Shown in pieces: positions 42,517 through 50,355 of a stretch of DNA of 64,000 bases (positions are counted from its first letter, which is position 1; every line of letters begins with the position of its first letter). The position numbers were made by a program, and so were the translations under genes. This DNA is from Desulfoluna butyratoxydans. GTDB lineage: Bacteria; Desulfobacterota; Desulfobacteria; Desulfobacterales; Desulfolunaceae. The notes beneath the pieces were generated by a model. It saw only the letters and a list, made by a program, of their open reading frames with translations, did no database searches and was not told the origin of the DNA. The stretch spans positions 434,001 to 498,000 of the forward strand of contig NZ_CAADHO010000003.1 of the NCBI RefSeq assembly GCF_900699765.1, read 5' to 3'.

Positions 42517-43299
42517 ATGAATTATACAGATGCCCACAACGCCTTTATCTGGAACTTTCGCCTGGATTACGATCCCGTCGGCATTCGTTACATCTTCGAC
42601 GAAGACGAGATTGAGAGCCTGCCCGTCACCCACAAATCCAAGGCCAAGATCTCCTACTGCATGTACCTGGCCGCAGCCCGCTCCGCGCGTCACAGCCTCT
42701 TCATGCCCCCGGAGCGCCTCCAGTGCAAAAACGCCCAGCCCGTCTTCGGGTTCCGTGAGCTGACCCGGGACGTGGACGGCAAGAACCATGAAAAATATCT
42801 CCTTGACCCGGATCTCTCCTGGCAGGCTCCCCAGGAGAAGGCCAGGCTCGACGTGGGTGCCTGCAAAGGCATCTTCATGGCGCCCCTGGACAAATTTGAC
42901 GAAGCGGGCCTTGAGCCCCACGTGGTCTTTATGATGGTGGTTCCCTTCCAGGCCTACCACATCATGAACGACTACATGGGCGGCACCGGCAAGTGCAACC
43001 TGCCCCTGTTCTGCACTCCCAACTCCGCGGTGTGCTCGGGCAGCGTCTACGCCTACAAGAACAACACCCTGAACATGACCACCATGTGCGCAGGCTCCAA
43101 GGCCTCCGGCAAGACCGAGATGAACTATATGAACGTTTTTGTCCCCGGCAACCAGATCCTGGACACCGCTGCTCAGCTTAAAAAGCGCATCGAAACCACC
43201 GGCGGCCCCTCCCTCCTCGGCAAGGGCGGGCAGGCCTGGCCCGGTCTTGATGTCTGCTCGGGCTGTCCCATGGTGAAGTTTGAAAAGGTCGAAGAGTAA
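42517..43299 (+). CDS. DUF169 family protein
   Basis: 260-residue soluble protein of the DUF169 (COG2043) type. Features: YDPVGIRYIFDEDEIESLPV near the N-terminus (family opening, with the Pro-Val-Gly core), SYCMYLAAARSARHSLFM, and conserved cysteines in KGIFMAPLDKF-flanked CKG, TGKCNLPLFCTPNSAVCSGS and VCSGCPMVKF. The Cys-rich pattern suggests a metal or Fe-S cluster or a redox role. The ATG follows CGAGGTTTTGCC. It lies 79 bases after the TauE/SafE gene, so transport and this protein probably act together, perhaps on a sulfur compound; that link is inference. Confidence 0.75.
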   Translation: MNYTDAHNAFIWNFRLDYDPVGIRYIFDEDEIESLPVTHKSKAKISYCMYLAAARSARHSLFMPPERLQCKNAQPVFGFRELTRDVDGKNHEKYLLDPDLSWQAPQEKARLDVGACKGIFMAPLDKFDEAGLEPHVVFMMVVPFQAYHIMNDYMGGTGKCNLPLFCTPNSAVCSGSVYAYKNNTLNMTTMCAGSKASGKTEMNYMNVFVPGNQILDTAAQLKKRIETTGGPSLLGKGGQAWPGLDVCSGCPMVKFEKVEE

Positions 43300-43390
43300 G
43301 GCCGGAAAATAAGAACTAAGCCACGCATCAGGCTCGGTTGCGAGACGAGTCGCCCGTCGACTTGTCTCGCATCGGAATGCAGGGTGGAGC

Positions 43391-43413
43391 GCCGCACGCC
43401 TGTGCGGCTTTTT
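43391..43413 (+). terminator. Rho-independent terminator after DUF169
   Basis: GCCGCAC/GTGCGGC stem with a CCT-type loop, then TTTTT. The same stem sequence forms the hairpins at 56015-56043 and 57901-57925. Confidence 0.8.
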
Positions 43414-43468
43414 GCGTTTTTCGGCAGAGCCTTCCGTGGCCCTGTAGGACGCATGCAATGAGGTGTGT

Positions 43469-44053
43469 ATGGATGCATTGAACGACATACTGGACCTGGC
43501 CGCCGACTGGATCTTCGGCGGCGTTGTGATTCCCCTGATGAAGGTTTTCGCTTCATTTATCAGCCTTTGCTTTTCCCCCCTGTCGGGGGCCTCGCCCGCC
43601 CTGCAGGTGTGCGTGGCAGCCCTGGTGGGGGCCCTGCTCTCCATGGGCCTGACCCGCATGAGAAAGGGCAAGGCAGCCACCTCTGCCGCAAAGCGATTCA
43701 AAGAGCGCCTCTCCGCAAAGCAGCAGGCCCGGGAGATTGATGACAAAACAGTGCGAAGTGCGGTATACAAGGGATTGGACCGTGAAGCCGACGAAGCCTA
43801 CGAACACCTGATGCTCGACAAGTTTTTCGAGATGGGGATTACCTACCTCTTTCCCATGTTTCTCTTTCTGCTCTGGGTCGAATACCACGCCTTTACGCCG
43901 GACCATCTGGAAGCGCTGACCGGAAGCCGCGGGCTCATGCTGCCGGGCATTTCCCAGGCCGTGGGGGCGGGGGCGCTTTACCTCTACCTTTACAACCTGA
44001 CGTTGATTACGACGGCGTTGGGGCGGTGGGGGATGAAGAAGGTGAAAGGCTAA
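43469..44053 (+). CDS. Membrane protein, unknown
   Basis: 194-residue integral membrane protein not assigned to a family. Hydrophobic segments lie near 10-32, 45-62, 120-140 and 155-180. Between the second and third is a long basic cytoplasmic-type helix (MRKGKAATSAAKRFKERLSA) and an acidic one (EADEAYEHLMLDKFFEMGIT). The layout recalls EMC3/TMCO1-like or DUF106 membrane proteins, but I see no decisive motif. The ATG at 43469 follows GAGGTGTGT. It lies behind the TauE-DUF169 pair, separated by a terminator. Low-complexity repeats follow its stop. Confidence 0.65.
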   Translation: MDALNDILDLAADWIFGGVVIPLMKVFASFISLCFSPLSGASPALQVCVAALVGALLSMGLTRMRKGKAATSAAKRFKERLSAKQQAREIDDKTVRSAVYKGLDREADEAYEHLMLDKFFEMGITYLFPMFLFLLWVEYHAFTPDHLEALTGSRGLMLPGISQAVGAGALYLYLYNLTLITTALGRWGMKKVKG

Positions 44054-44190
44054 TAAGGGCTAAAGGTAAAAGGCAAAAGGCTAAAGGCAAAAGGCTAAGG
44101 GCAAAAGGCAAAAGGCTAAAGGCAAAAGGCTAAGGGCAAAAGGCTAAAGGCAAAAGGCTAAAGGCGAAGGGCGAAGGGCGAAGGGCGAAA
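44054..44190. repeat. Low-complexity GGCTAAAGGCAAAA repeat
   Basis: About a dozen imperfect 7-15-bp iterations of AAAGGCTAAAGGC/GCAAAAGGCTAAGG. Same motif family as 765-825, 40281-40425 and 47352-47414. Confidence 0.85.
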
Positions 44191-44194
44191 TTCG

Positions 44195-44347
44195 GTAGGA
44201 TGGGCAAAGGTGGTGCCGTGCCCATCGGGCACGGGAATAACCGGCCACGGCGGGAGGCCGGAATCGGCTTGCCGGAATGTAACATATCATCACCGCTTCG
44301 GGCCTCCCGGTGAAAGATGGGCACGCTTGGCGCTTTGCCCATCCTAC
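44195..44347. repeat. 153-bp element with perfect 15-bp terminal inverted repeats
   Basis: GTAGGATGGGCAAAG at 44195-44209 and its exact inverse complement at 44333-44347 enclose GCCGTGCCCATCGGGCACGG and a GGAGGCC/GGCCTCC stem. No gene inside. Half-elements of the family flank the Hachiman island and make up the 39535-40280 cluster. Confidence 0.7.
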
Positions 44348-44387
44348 GGGGCTTTCGTTGTGCCGGCGTTGAAAGGACCCCCACACC

Positions 44388-44852
44388 ATGGTACGCATTG
44401 TCGTTTTCTTATTCCTTTTTATTTTTCTTGTGGTCTCACCGGCCCATGCCACACAGGGGCACGGGGGCATCGAAGGGATCCTTGTCCACCAGGCGGCCCA
44501 TGTGTTGTTTGCCCTGGCCATGGGGTTCCTGGCCTTTCGCATCAAGCGGGATGAGCTGCCGGTGCGCAAAGGGTGGCGCAACGTCCAGTATGCGGCCATT
44601 CTTTTTATCCTCTGGAATGTGGACACGATCTTTGTCCATTTTGTGGACGAGCAGGTGAAGCTGGTCACGGTGGAGCGCCTTGCCACCGGGCAGCTCCATA
44701 TCACCTCGCCTGTGCCGGGCCTTGCCGTTATGTACTACATCGCAAAGCTGGACCATCTCCTTTGCGTTCCTGCCATCGCCTTTCTCTGGGTGGGCCTCGG
44801 TCAGCTCCTGACCCAGGCGGAAACACGCCGTAAAAAGGGGGACGCATCATGA
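44388..44852 (+). CDS. Small membrane protein upstream of histidine kinase
   Basis: 154-residue protein with N-terminal signal-like helix (VRIVVFLFLFIFLVVSPAHA), then HGGIEGILVHQAAHVLFALA and three further hydrophobic segments. The histidine-rich HGGIEGILVHQAAHV stretch could bind a metal or heme. It overlaps the following kinase gene by four bases (ATGA), so the two are translationally coupled, and the kinase itself has its own membrane sensor of similar size. I infer a sensory accessory role. No family recognised. AAAGGA lies about 11 bases before the ATG. Confidence 0.7.
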   Translation: MVRIVVFLFLFIFLVVSPAHATQGHGGIEGILVHQAAHVLFALAMGFLAFRIKRDELPVRKGWRNVQYAAILFILWNVDTIFVHFVDEQVKLVTVERLATGQLHITSPVPGLAVMYYIAKLDHLLCVPAIAFLWVGLGQLLTQAETRRKKGDAS

Positions 44853-46351
44853 TTGTCTCCTCTTTTCCCATATTCATTGTCGATCTCGTCGGCTCCATGC
44901 TGATGATCGTGTTTTCCCTTTTCTGTTTCGGGCGCATGGTGCGGCTCACCACCCTGGAAAAGGAGAACATCCTCTGGACCTATCTCCTCTTTGTGTGCGC
45001 GGCCCTTTCCATTTTTGCCGTCTCCCGGTCGGCGGGTCATATTCTCAAGCAATTGCTGCTTTTTCTCGATTTTACGGGGGTGTGGGGGCATATCCGTCCT
45101 TTCAGCGGCTCGGTGAACACCCTGACCTTTATTCTGGTGGCCTCGGTGACGGTTTTCTTTGAGCGGGTCTGGGTGATCAACCGGGCGATTTTAAGGGACA
45201 GGCGGGCCCTGCGTCAGGCCCACGAAGAGCTCTCCTGGCTCAACCGCAACCTGGAAAAGCTCGTTGACGAGCGCACCGAAGCCCTGGGCGTTTCCGAAAA
45301 AAAATACCGCCGGATGTTTGAGCTTTCAGAGGACATGATCCTCATAGCCACAGGCGAGGGCAATGTCCTGGCCTTGAACCCGGCGGCGGGAAACCGTCTC
45401 GATACCGGGGCTTCCCTCGGGGATCTTTTTGCCGACGCCGATGAGTTCCGGGAGATCATGGAGACCGTCTCCCGCAAAGGGCGCGTGGGAAACACCGAGG
45501 CGGCCTTGAAGGATGTGGACGGTCGGTCCTTTCGGGCCCTGGTGAGCGGGGTCACCGTCACCGACATGGAGAGCCGGGAGCAGGCGGTCCTGTTCATGGT
45601 CCGGGACGTGGAAGAGACCCTCACCATGCGGGAGAAGATGGCCACCACCGAGAAACTGGCCGCCGTGGGTGAACTTTCGGCGGGCGTGGCCCACGAGGTG
45701 AACAACCCCCTGGGCATTATCCTGGGCTATACACAGCTCCTCAAGCGCAGCGCCGAGGACGAGAGCAGCCTGAAAGAGGATCTTTCCGTCATCGAAAAGC
45801 ACGTCATCGGCTGCAAGAAGGTGGTGGAGTCTCTCCTCAACTTTGCCCGGAGCGGCCCCTCGGAAAAACGGGCCTGCCACCTCCACCCCATCATCGAAGA
45901 GGTCCTTGCCTTTACCCGGCACCAGGCCGAGATGGACGGCATCCAGGTGATCACCGAGATGGGCCCGGACCTGCCGGAGATCCATGCCGACCCCGAACAG
46001 ATCAAGCAGGTCCTTATCAACCTTATTATCAACGCAGTCCACGCCATCGACGGCCGGGGCGAGATCCATGTCACCACCGGGGCCGAGGGGCCGGGTACCG
46101 TGTTTGTCACCGTGGCCGACACCGGTTCCGGCATGGACGCCGAGACCCGCTCCCGCATCTTCGACCCCTTTTTCACCACCAAGCCCACGGGCACGGGCAC
46201 CGGCCTGGGCCTGTCGGTGAGCTACGGCATCATTAAAAATCACGGGGGCGAGATCGATGTGATCAGCACGCCGGGGAAGGGGACGGCGTTTACGGTTCAT
46301 TTGCCGACGGTGGGGGATGAAGGAAAATCAGGCCATAGGGAAAATAGGTAA
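44849..46351 (+). CDS. PAS-domain sensor histidine kinase
   Basis: 500-residue membrane-bound sensor kinase. Four hydrophobic helices occupy about 1-115, followed by a coiled-coil linker ([20 protein letters not shown]), a PAS-like domain about 150-255 ([20 protein letters not shown]), HisKA with phosphorylated His282 in [11 protein letters not shown], and the ATPase domain with N-box [10 protein letters not shown]1 DTGSGMD and [12 protein letters not shown] near the C-terminus. It is the NtrB/ZraS type of kinase that pairs with sigma-54 regulators. Its likely partner, the NtrC-type regulator, lies 1.1 kb downstream, beyond a repeat array. Confidence 0.93.
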   Translation: MIVSSFPIFIVDLVGSMLMIVFSLFCFGRMVRLTTLEKENILWTYLLFVCAALSIFAVSRSAGHILKQLLLFLDFTGVWGHIRPFSGSVNTLTFILVASVTVFFERVWVINRAILRDRRALRQAHEELSWLNRNLEKLVDERTEALGVSEKKYRRMFELSEDMILIATGEGNVLALNPAAGNRLDTGASLGDLFADADEFREIMETVSRKGRVGNTEAALKDVDGRSFRALVSGVTVTDMESREQAVLFMVRDVEETLTMREKMATTEKLAAVGELSAGVAHEVNNPLGIILGYTQLLKRSAEDESSLKEDLSVIEKHVIGCKKVVESLLNFARSGPSEKRACHLHPIIEEVLAFTRHQAEMDGIQVITEMGPDLPEIHADPEQIKQVLINLIINAVHAIDGRGEIHVTTGAEGPGTVFVTVADTGSGMDAETRSRIFDPFFTTKPTGTGTGLGLSVSYGIIKNHGGEIDVISTPGKGTAFTVHLPTVGDEGKSGHRENR

Positions 46352-46380
46352 ATAGTGAACAGGGCGTGACGTTTTTGATT

Positions 46381-47290
46381 CGCTCCCAGGCTCTGCCTGG
46401 GAGTGTGTTGTGCAAGGCTCTGCCTTGCCGGTACGGGATACCGTGGTGCAGGGCTTAAACCCAGGTTATCATGGATTCAGGCATGGAGGCAGAGCCTCCG
46501 AGAGGCATTCCCAGGCGGAGCCTGGGAACGAGAGCAGTAGCACGTGACGGTGGCCGCAAAACTTCTATTCGCTCCCATGCTCTGCCTGGGAGTGAGTTGT
46601 GCAAGGCTCTGCCTTGCCGGTAAGGGATACCGTGGTGCAGGGCTTAAACCCAGGGTATCATGGCTTCAGGCATGGAGGCAGAGCCTCCGAGAGGCATTCC
46701 CAGGCGGAGCCTGGGAACGAGAGTAGTAGCACGTGACGGTGGCCGCAAAACTTCTATTCGCTCCCAGGCTCAGCCTGGGAGCGTGTTGTGCAAGGCTCTG
46801 CCTTGCCGGTACGGGATACCGTGGTGCAGGGCCTAAGCACAGGTTATCATGGCTTCAAGCATGGAGGCAGAGCCTCCGAGAGGCATTCCCAGGCGGAGCC
46901 TGGGAACGAGAGCAGTAGCACGTGACGGTGGCCGCAAAACTTCTATTCGCTCCCAGGCTCAGCCTGGGAGCGTGTTGTGCAAGGCTCCGCCTTGCCGGTA
47001 CGGCATTCCGTGGTGCAGGGCCTGAGCCCAGGTTATCATGGCTTCAGGCATGGAGGCAGAGCCTCCGAGAGGCATTCCCAGGCGGAGCCTGGGAACGAGA
47101 GCAGTAGCACGTGACGGTGGCCGCAAAACTTCTATTCGCTCCCATGCTCTGCCTGGGAGTGAGTTGTGCAAGGCTCTGCCTTGCCGGTAAGGGATACCGT
47201 GGTGCAGGGCTTAAACCCAGGTTATCATGGCTTCAGGCATGGAGGCAGAGCCTCCGATGGGCATTTCCAGGCGGAGCCTGGTAACGAGAA
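46381..47290. repeat. Five tandem 189-bp palindromic repeat units
   Basis: CGCTCCCA starts at 46381, 46570, 46759, 46948 and 47137, exactly 189 bases apart; the last unit ends near 47290. Each unit has CTCCCAGGC/GCCTGGGAG, AAGGCTCTGCCTT, GGAGGCAGAGCCTCC and CCAGGCGGAGCCTGG inverted repeats. Units differ by a few substitutions only. The array separates the kinase and response-regulator genes. Frames within the units give one repeated 60-residue peptide without a convincing start and are not annotated. Confidence 0.95.
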
Positions 47291-47351
47291 CAATAGAGCA
47301 TGACGTTATTATGTTTTTTTGATTGACCCGGGGGCCGCGTTCAGCTAAACG

Positions 47352-47414
47352 CCCTTAGCCCTTAGCCCTTAGCCCTTAGCCCTTAGCCCTTAGCCCTTAG
47401 CCCTTAGCCCTTAG
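47352..47414. repeat. Nine perfect CCCTTAG heptamers
   Basis: A perfect 7-bp microsatellite of nine units ending 20 bases before the response-regulator start codon. The tract directly precedes the ribosome-binding site, so changes in copy number could alter expression. Confidence 0.95.
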
Positions 47415-47434
47415 CCCTTTTTCGGAGAAAAACA

Positions 47435-48841
47435 GTGACACATCGCATCTTAATTGTAGACGACGAAATTGACATGCTGAGGCTCCTCAAGCGGAGCCTG
47501 GAGCCGGACCTGGGCTGCCGGGTGGAGACCGCTTCATCCGGTGAGGAGGCCTTTGCCATGATTCAGGAGCAGCGGTTTGACCTGGTGCTCTCGGACATGA
47601 AGATGCCGGGCATGGGCGGGGCCGAACTTTTGCGACAGATCAAGGAGCTGAAGCGGGGCATCGCGGTGATCATGATGACGGCCTACGGTTCCATCGATTC
47701 GGCGGTGGAGGCCATCCGCGCCGGAGCCTATGATTTTATCGCCAAGCCCTTTGATCACGATACCCTGGTGTTCCGGCTGAGAAAGGCCCTGGAGCGAAAC
47801 CGGCTCATCAGCGAAAACATACGCCTGCACAAGGCCTTTCGGGAGAAGGAATCCTTCCACAACATCGTGGGCAGCTCCCCTGCCATGCTCAAGGTGTTCG
47901 AGACCATCCGCATGGTGGCCCGCACCGACATGACCGTGCTTGTCACCGGTGAATCCGGCACGGGCAAGGAGCTTACCTGCCGGGCCATCCACGCCCAGAG
48001 CGAGCGCCGCAACGGCCCGTTCATCACCGTCAACTGTCCCACGGTGCCCGAGCAGATCCTGGAAAGCGAGCTCTTCGGCTATAAAAAGGGAGCCTTTACC
48101 CAGGCCTCTTCGGACCGCCAGGGGCTCTTCCAGGCCGCCGACGGGGGCACGCTCTTTCTGGACGAAATCGGAGAGATCAGCCCGGCCATTCAGTCCAAGC
48201 TGCTCCGGGTGATCCAGGAAAAAGAGGTCAAACCCCTCGGGGGGACGAAGTCCGTGCCTGTGGACGTGCGCATCATCGCCGCCACCAACAAGGACCTGGT
48301 GAAGGCCATCGAAGAGGGTGAGTTTCGCCAGGACCTCTACTACCGCCTCAACGTGCTTCCCTTGCGCCTGCCCCCGTTGCGGGAGCGGCGAGAAGACATC
48401 CCGGCCCTGGTGAGTCATTTTATCCATAAGCACGCCGACACCATGGGGCGAGATCCTCTGCCCGTCTCGGATAAGCTCATGGCCCTTTTGATGGAGCTTC
48501 CCCTCACGGGCAACATCCGGGAGCTGGAGAGCCTCGTGATGAAGGGGCTTCTTTTTGCCACGGGTGAGATGATGGAGCCCGAGGACCTCCGGGAGGTTCT
48601 TGCCTCGGCACCGGCCGCGACCACAGGGGACAGCCCGGCGCCGGACCTGACGGCATTGCCTTACAAGGAGGCCAAGGAGCAATGCCTCAAAGGGTTTAAC
48701 GACAGCTATGTGGGGGCTCTTCTTGAGAAAACCGCGGGCAACGTGGCTCGGGCGGCCCGCCTCTGCGGTATGGAGCGCCAGGCTCTCCAGCAGGTGATGA
48801 AACGTTACGGCATCGACCCCGAGCCATATCGCCACAAATGA
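47435..48841 (+). CDS. Sigma-54-dependent response regulator (NtrC family)
   Basis: 468-residue regulator with receiver, AAA+ and Fis-type DNA-binding domains. Receiver: VDDE at 8-11 and phospho-acceptor Asp54 in LVLSDMKMPG. AAA+: Walker A GESGTGKE near 171-178, Walker B TLFLDEIGEI, and sigma-54 contact loop GAFTQA at 219-224, where the second Gly of GAFTGA is Gln223. C-terminal HTH: KTAGNVARAARLCGMERQAL. The GTG start at 47435 follows CGGAG. The upstream kinase is probably its partner. Targets unknown; the exopolysaccharide-type operon starts 185 bases downstream, but no clear -24/-12 promoter was found there. Confidence 0.92.
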   Translation: MTHRILIVDDEIDMLRLLKRSLEPDLGCRVETASSGEEAFAMIQEQRFDLVLSDMKMPGMGGAELLRQIKELKRGIAVIMMTAYGSIDSAVEAIRAGAYDFIAKPFDHDTLVFRLRKALERNRLISENIRLHKAFREKESFHNIVGSSPAMLKVFETIRMVARTDMTVLVTGESGTGKELTCRAIHAQSERRNGPFITVNCPTVPEQILESELFGYKKGAFTQASSDRQGLFQAADGGTLFLDEIGEISPAIQSKLLRVIQEKEVKPLGGTKSVPVDVRIIAATNKDLVKAIEEGEFRQDLYYRLNVLPLRLPPLRERREDIPALVSHFIHKHADTMGRDPLPVSDKLMALLMELPLTGNIRELESLVMKGLLFATGEMMEPEDLREVLASAPAATTGDSPAPDLTALPYKEAKEQCLKGFNDSYVGALLEKTAGNVARAARLCGMERQALQQVMKRYGIDPEPYRHK

Positions 48842-49025
48842 TTATTCCTTTATAAGGTGCGAAAAACCAGCCTGTATGCTATGATGAACACATCTCCAGG
48901 AAAAAATGTTTCGGTTTCAAAGATGTCTGCGGTTTCATAATCCGTCGCATTTCTGTGTGAACAAGGGTTGGTATTGCATTGAATGATTTTGGTGGGTTGT
49001 TTGTTTTGGGAGCTCAAGGTGTCAT

Positions 49026-50348
49026 ATGACAGATCTCCTGAATCACATGCTGTTCGCACTGGTCGACTTCCGGCACCTTATCGAAGGCCAGTTTGCCACC
49101 CGGGCGTTGTGGGAGTGGATCCTCTTTTTCATGCCCGTTTTCATCTTCGGGGAGTTCCCCCGGTATATTTTCCCTGCCGTTTTTCTCCTTGGGGCCAAAG
49201 TGGCCGATCGCCTTCCCCATGACGACCGTGAAAAAAAAACGTTTTTTGCCACGGCGCCTTCGGTGAGCGTCCTTCTCGTGGGCTATAACGAAGAGGCCAG
49301 CGTGGCAATCGCCATCCGTTCTCTCCTTGAACTCGATTACCCCAACCTTGAGATTATCGTCATCGATGACAACTCGGAGGACCGCATGTATGAGGAGGCC
49401 AGGCCCTTTGCCGACAGGGGGCAGGTCAAACTCTACCGCAACAGCGCGGCCACCGGGCGATCGGGACGCCCCACCGCATCCAACATGGCCTTGTACCTCT
49501 CTTCCGGCGATTACATTGTCTCCGTGGACGCGGACACCTCCTTTGACCGGGACATGCTTTTCCACATGATCGGTCCCTTTTACGACCCCAAGGTGGGGGC
49601 CGTGGCGGGGAACATCAAGGTGCGAAATCTTGGGACCTCTGTCTGGACCCGGCTCCAGGCCGTGGAGTACGCCCTGTCCATAACCATATGGAAGCAGTGG
49701 CTGGGACTCCTGGGCATGGGCATGCAGGTCAGCGGGGCCTTCGGGGCCTTCAGGCGGGAGGCCCTGCTCTCCTTCGGCGCCTGGGACCCGGAGCTGGCCG
49801 AGGACGCGGACCTGACCCTGAAGATCAAGAAGGTGGGCTGGAAGATCGTCTTTGCCCCGGCGGCCATCGCCATGACCAACGCTCCGGAAACATGGAGGGT
49901 GTTGAGGGGACAGCGGTTCCGATGGGACAAGGGGGGCTTCAGGACCTATTTTCGCAAGCATGCCGACATCCTGAAGTTCTGGCAGTACGACTGGCGCAAC
50001 GCCTTTGAGATTTCCATGGAGTTTTTTTTCACGGTGTTCCTGACCTTTGTCTATGCCCTGTACCTGGTGCTGATGCTCTGGTTTTACCCGAGGCTCCTTA
50101 TCTTTGTCTGGTGCCTGGCCTATCTTATTTACGTCGGGGTGACTCTCTTCTGTTTCGCCATTTCCCTTGTCTTCAGTGAACGACGAAGTCAGGAGGTGAA
50201 GCTGATCCCCACGGTGTTTCTCTTTCCGGGGTACAAGGCTCTTTTCCGCTGGGTACGGTTCGGGGCGCTTATTTTGGAATTTTTCAGGATTAACTACCAG
50301 GAAGGCTACCTGCCTGAGTCTGCATGGCGCAATACAAAGAAATGGTGA
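49026..50348 (+). CDS. Processive family 2 glycosyltransferase (exopolysaccharide synthase-like)
   Basis: 440-residue membrane GT2 resembling polysaccharide synthases of the PgaC/NodC/cellulose-synthase group. N-terminal hydrophobic helices lie at about 30-62. The catalytic domain has VSVLLVGYNEEAS (about 78-91), VIDDNSED (about 111-119), SVDADTSFD, EDADLTLKIKK (about 259-269) with the general-base Asp, and QRFRW at 296-300, the QxxRW acceptor motif of processive enzymes. C-terminal helices at about 320-420 would form the channel. The sugar cannot be read. First gene of an operon with 7-base, 7-base and 1-base gaps to the TackOD1/GGDEF-like, TolC-like and HlyD-like genes. Confidence 0.85.
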   Translation: MTDLLNHMLFALVDFRHLIEGQFATRALWEWILFFMPVFIFGEFPRYIFPAVFLLGAKVADRLPHDDREKKTFFATAPSVSVLLVGYNEEASVAIAIRSLLELDYPNLEIIVIDDNSEDRMYEEARPFADRGQVKLYRNSAATGRSGRPTASNMALYLSSGDYIVSVDADTSFDRDMLFHMIGPFYDPKVGAVAGNIKVRNLGTSVWTRLQAVEYALSITIWKQWLGLLGMGMQVSGAFGAFRREALLSFGAWDPELAEDADLTLKIKKVGWKIVFAPAAIAMTNAPETWRVLRGQRFRWDKGGFRTYFRKHADILKFWQYDWRNAFEISMEFFFTVFLTFVYALYLVLMLWFYPRLLIFVWCLAYLIYVGVTLFCFAISLVFSERRSQEVKLIPTVFLFPGYKALFRWVRFGALILEFFRINYQEGYLPESAWRNTKKW

Positions 50349-50355
50349 GGTGTGA

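Noticed and set aside
46381..47290. CRISPR-like regular repeat spacing
   Set aside because: Units are 189 bp and almost identical across their full length, with no unique spacers and no cas genes.
48842..49025. Sigma-54 promoter for the GT2 operon
   Set aside because: A GGGTTGGTATTGCA-like sequence is present near 48965, but the GG-to-GC spacing is off by at least one base, so I do not call it.
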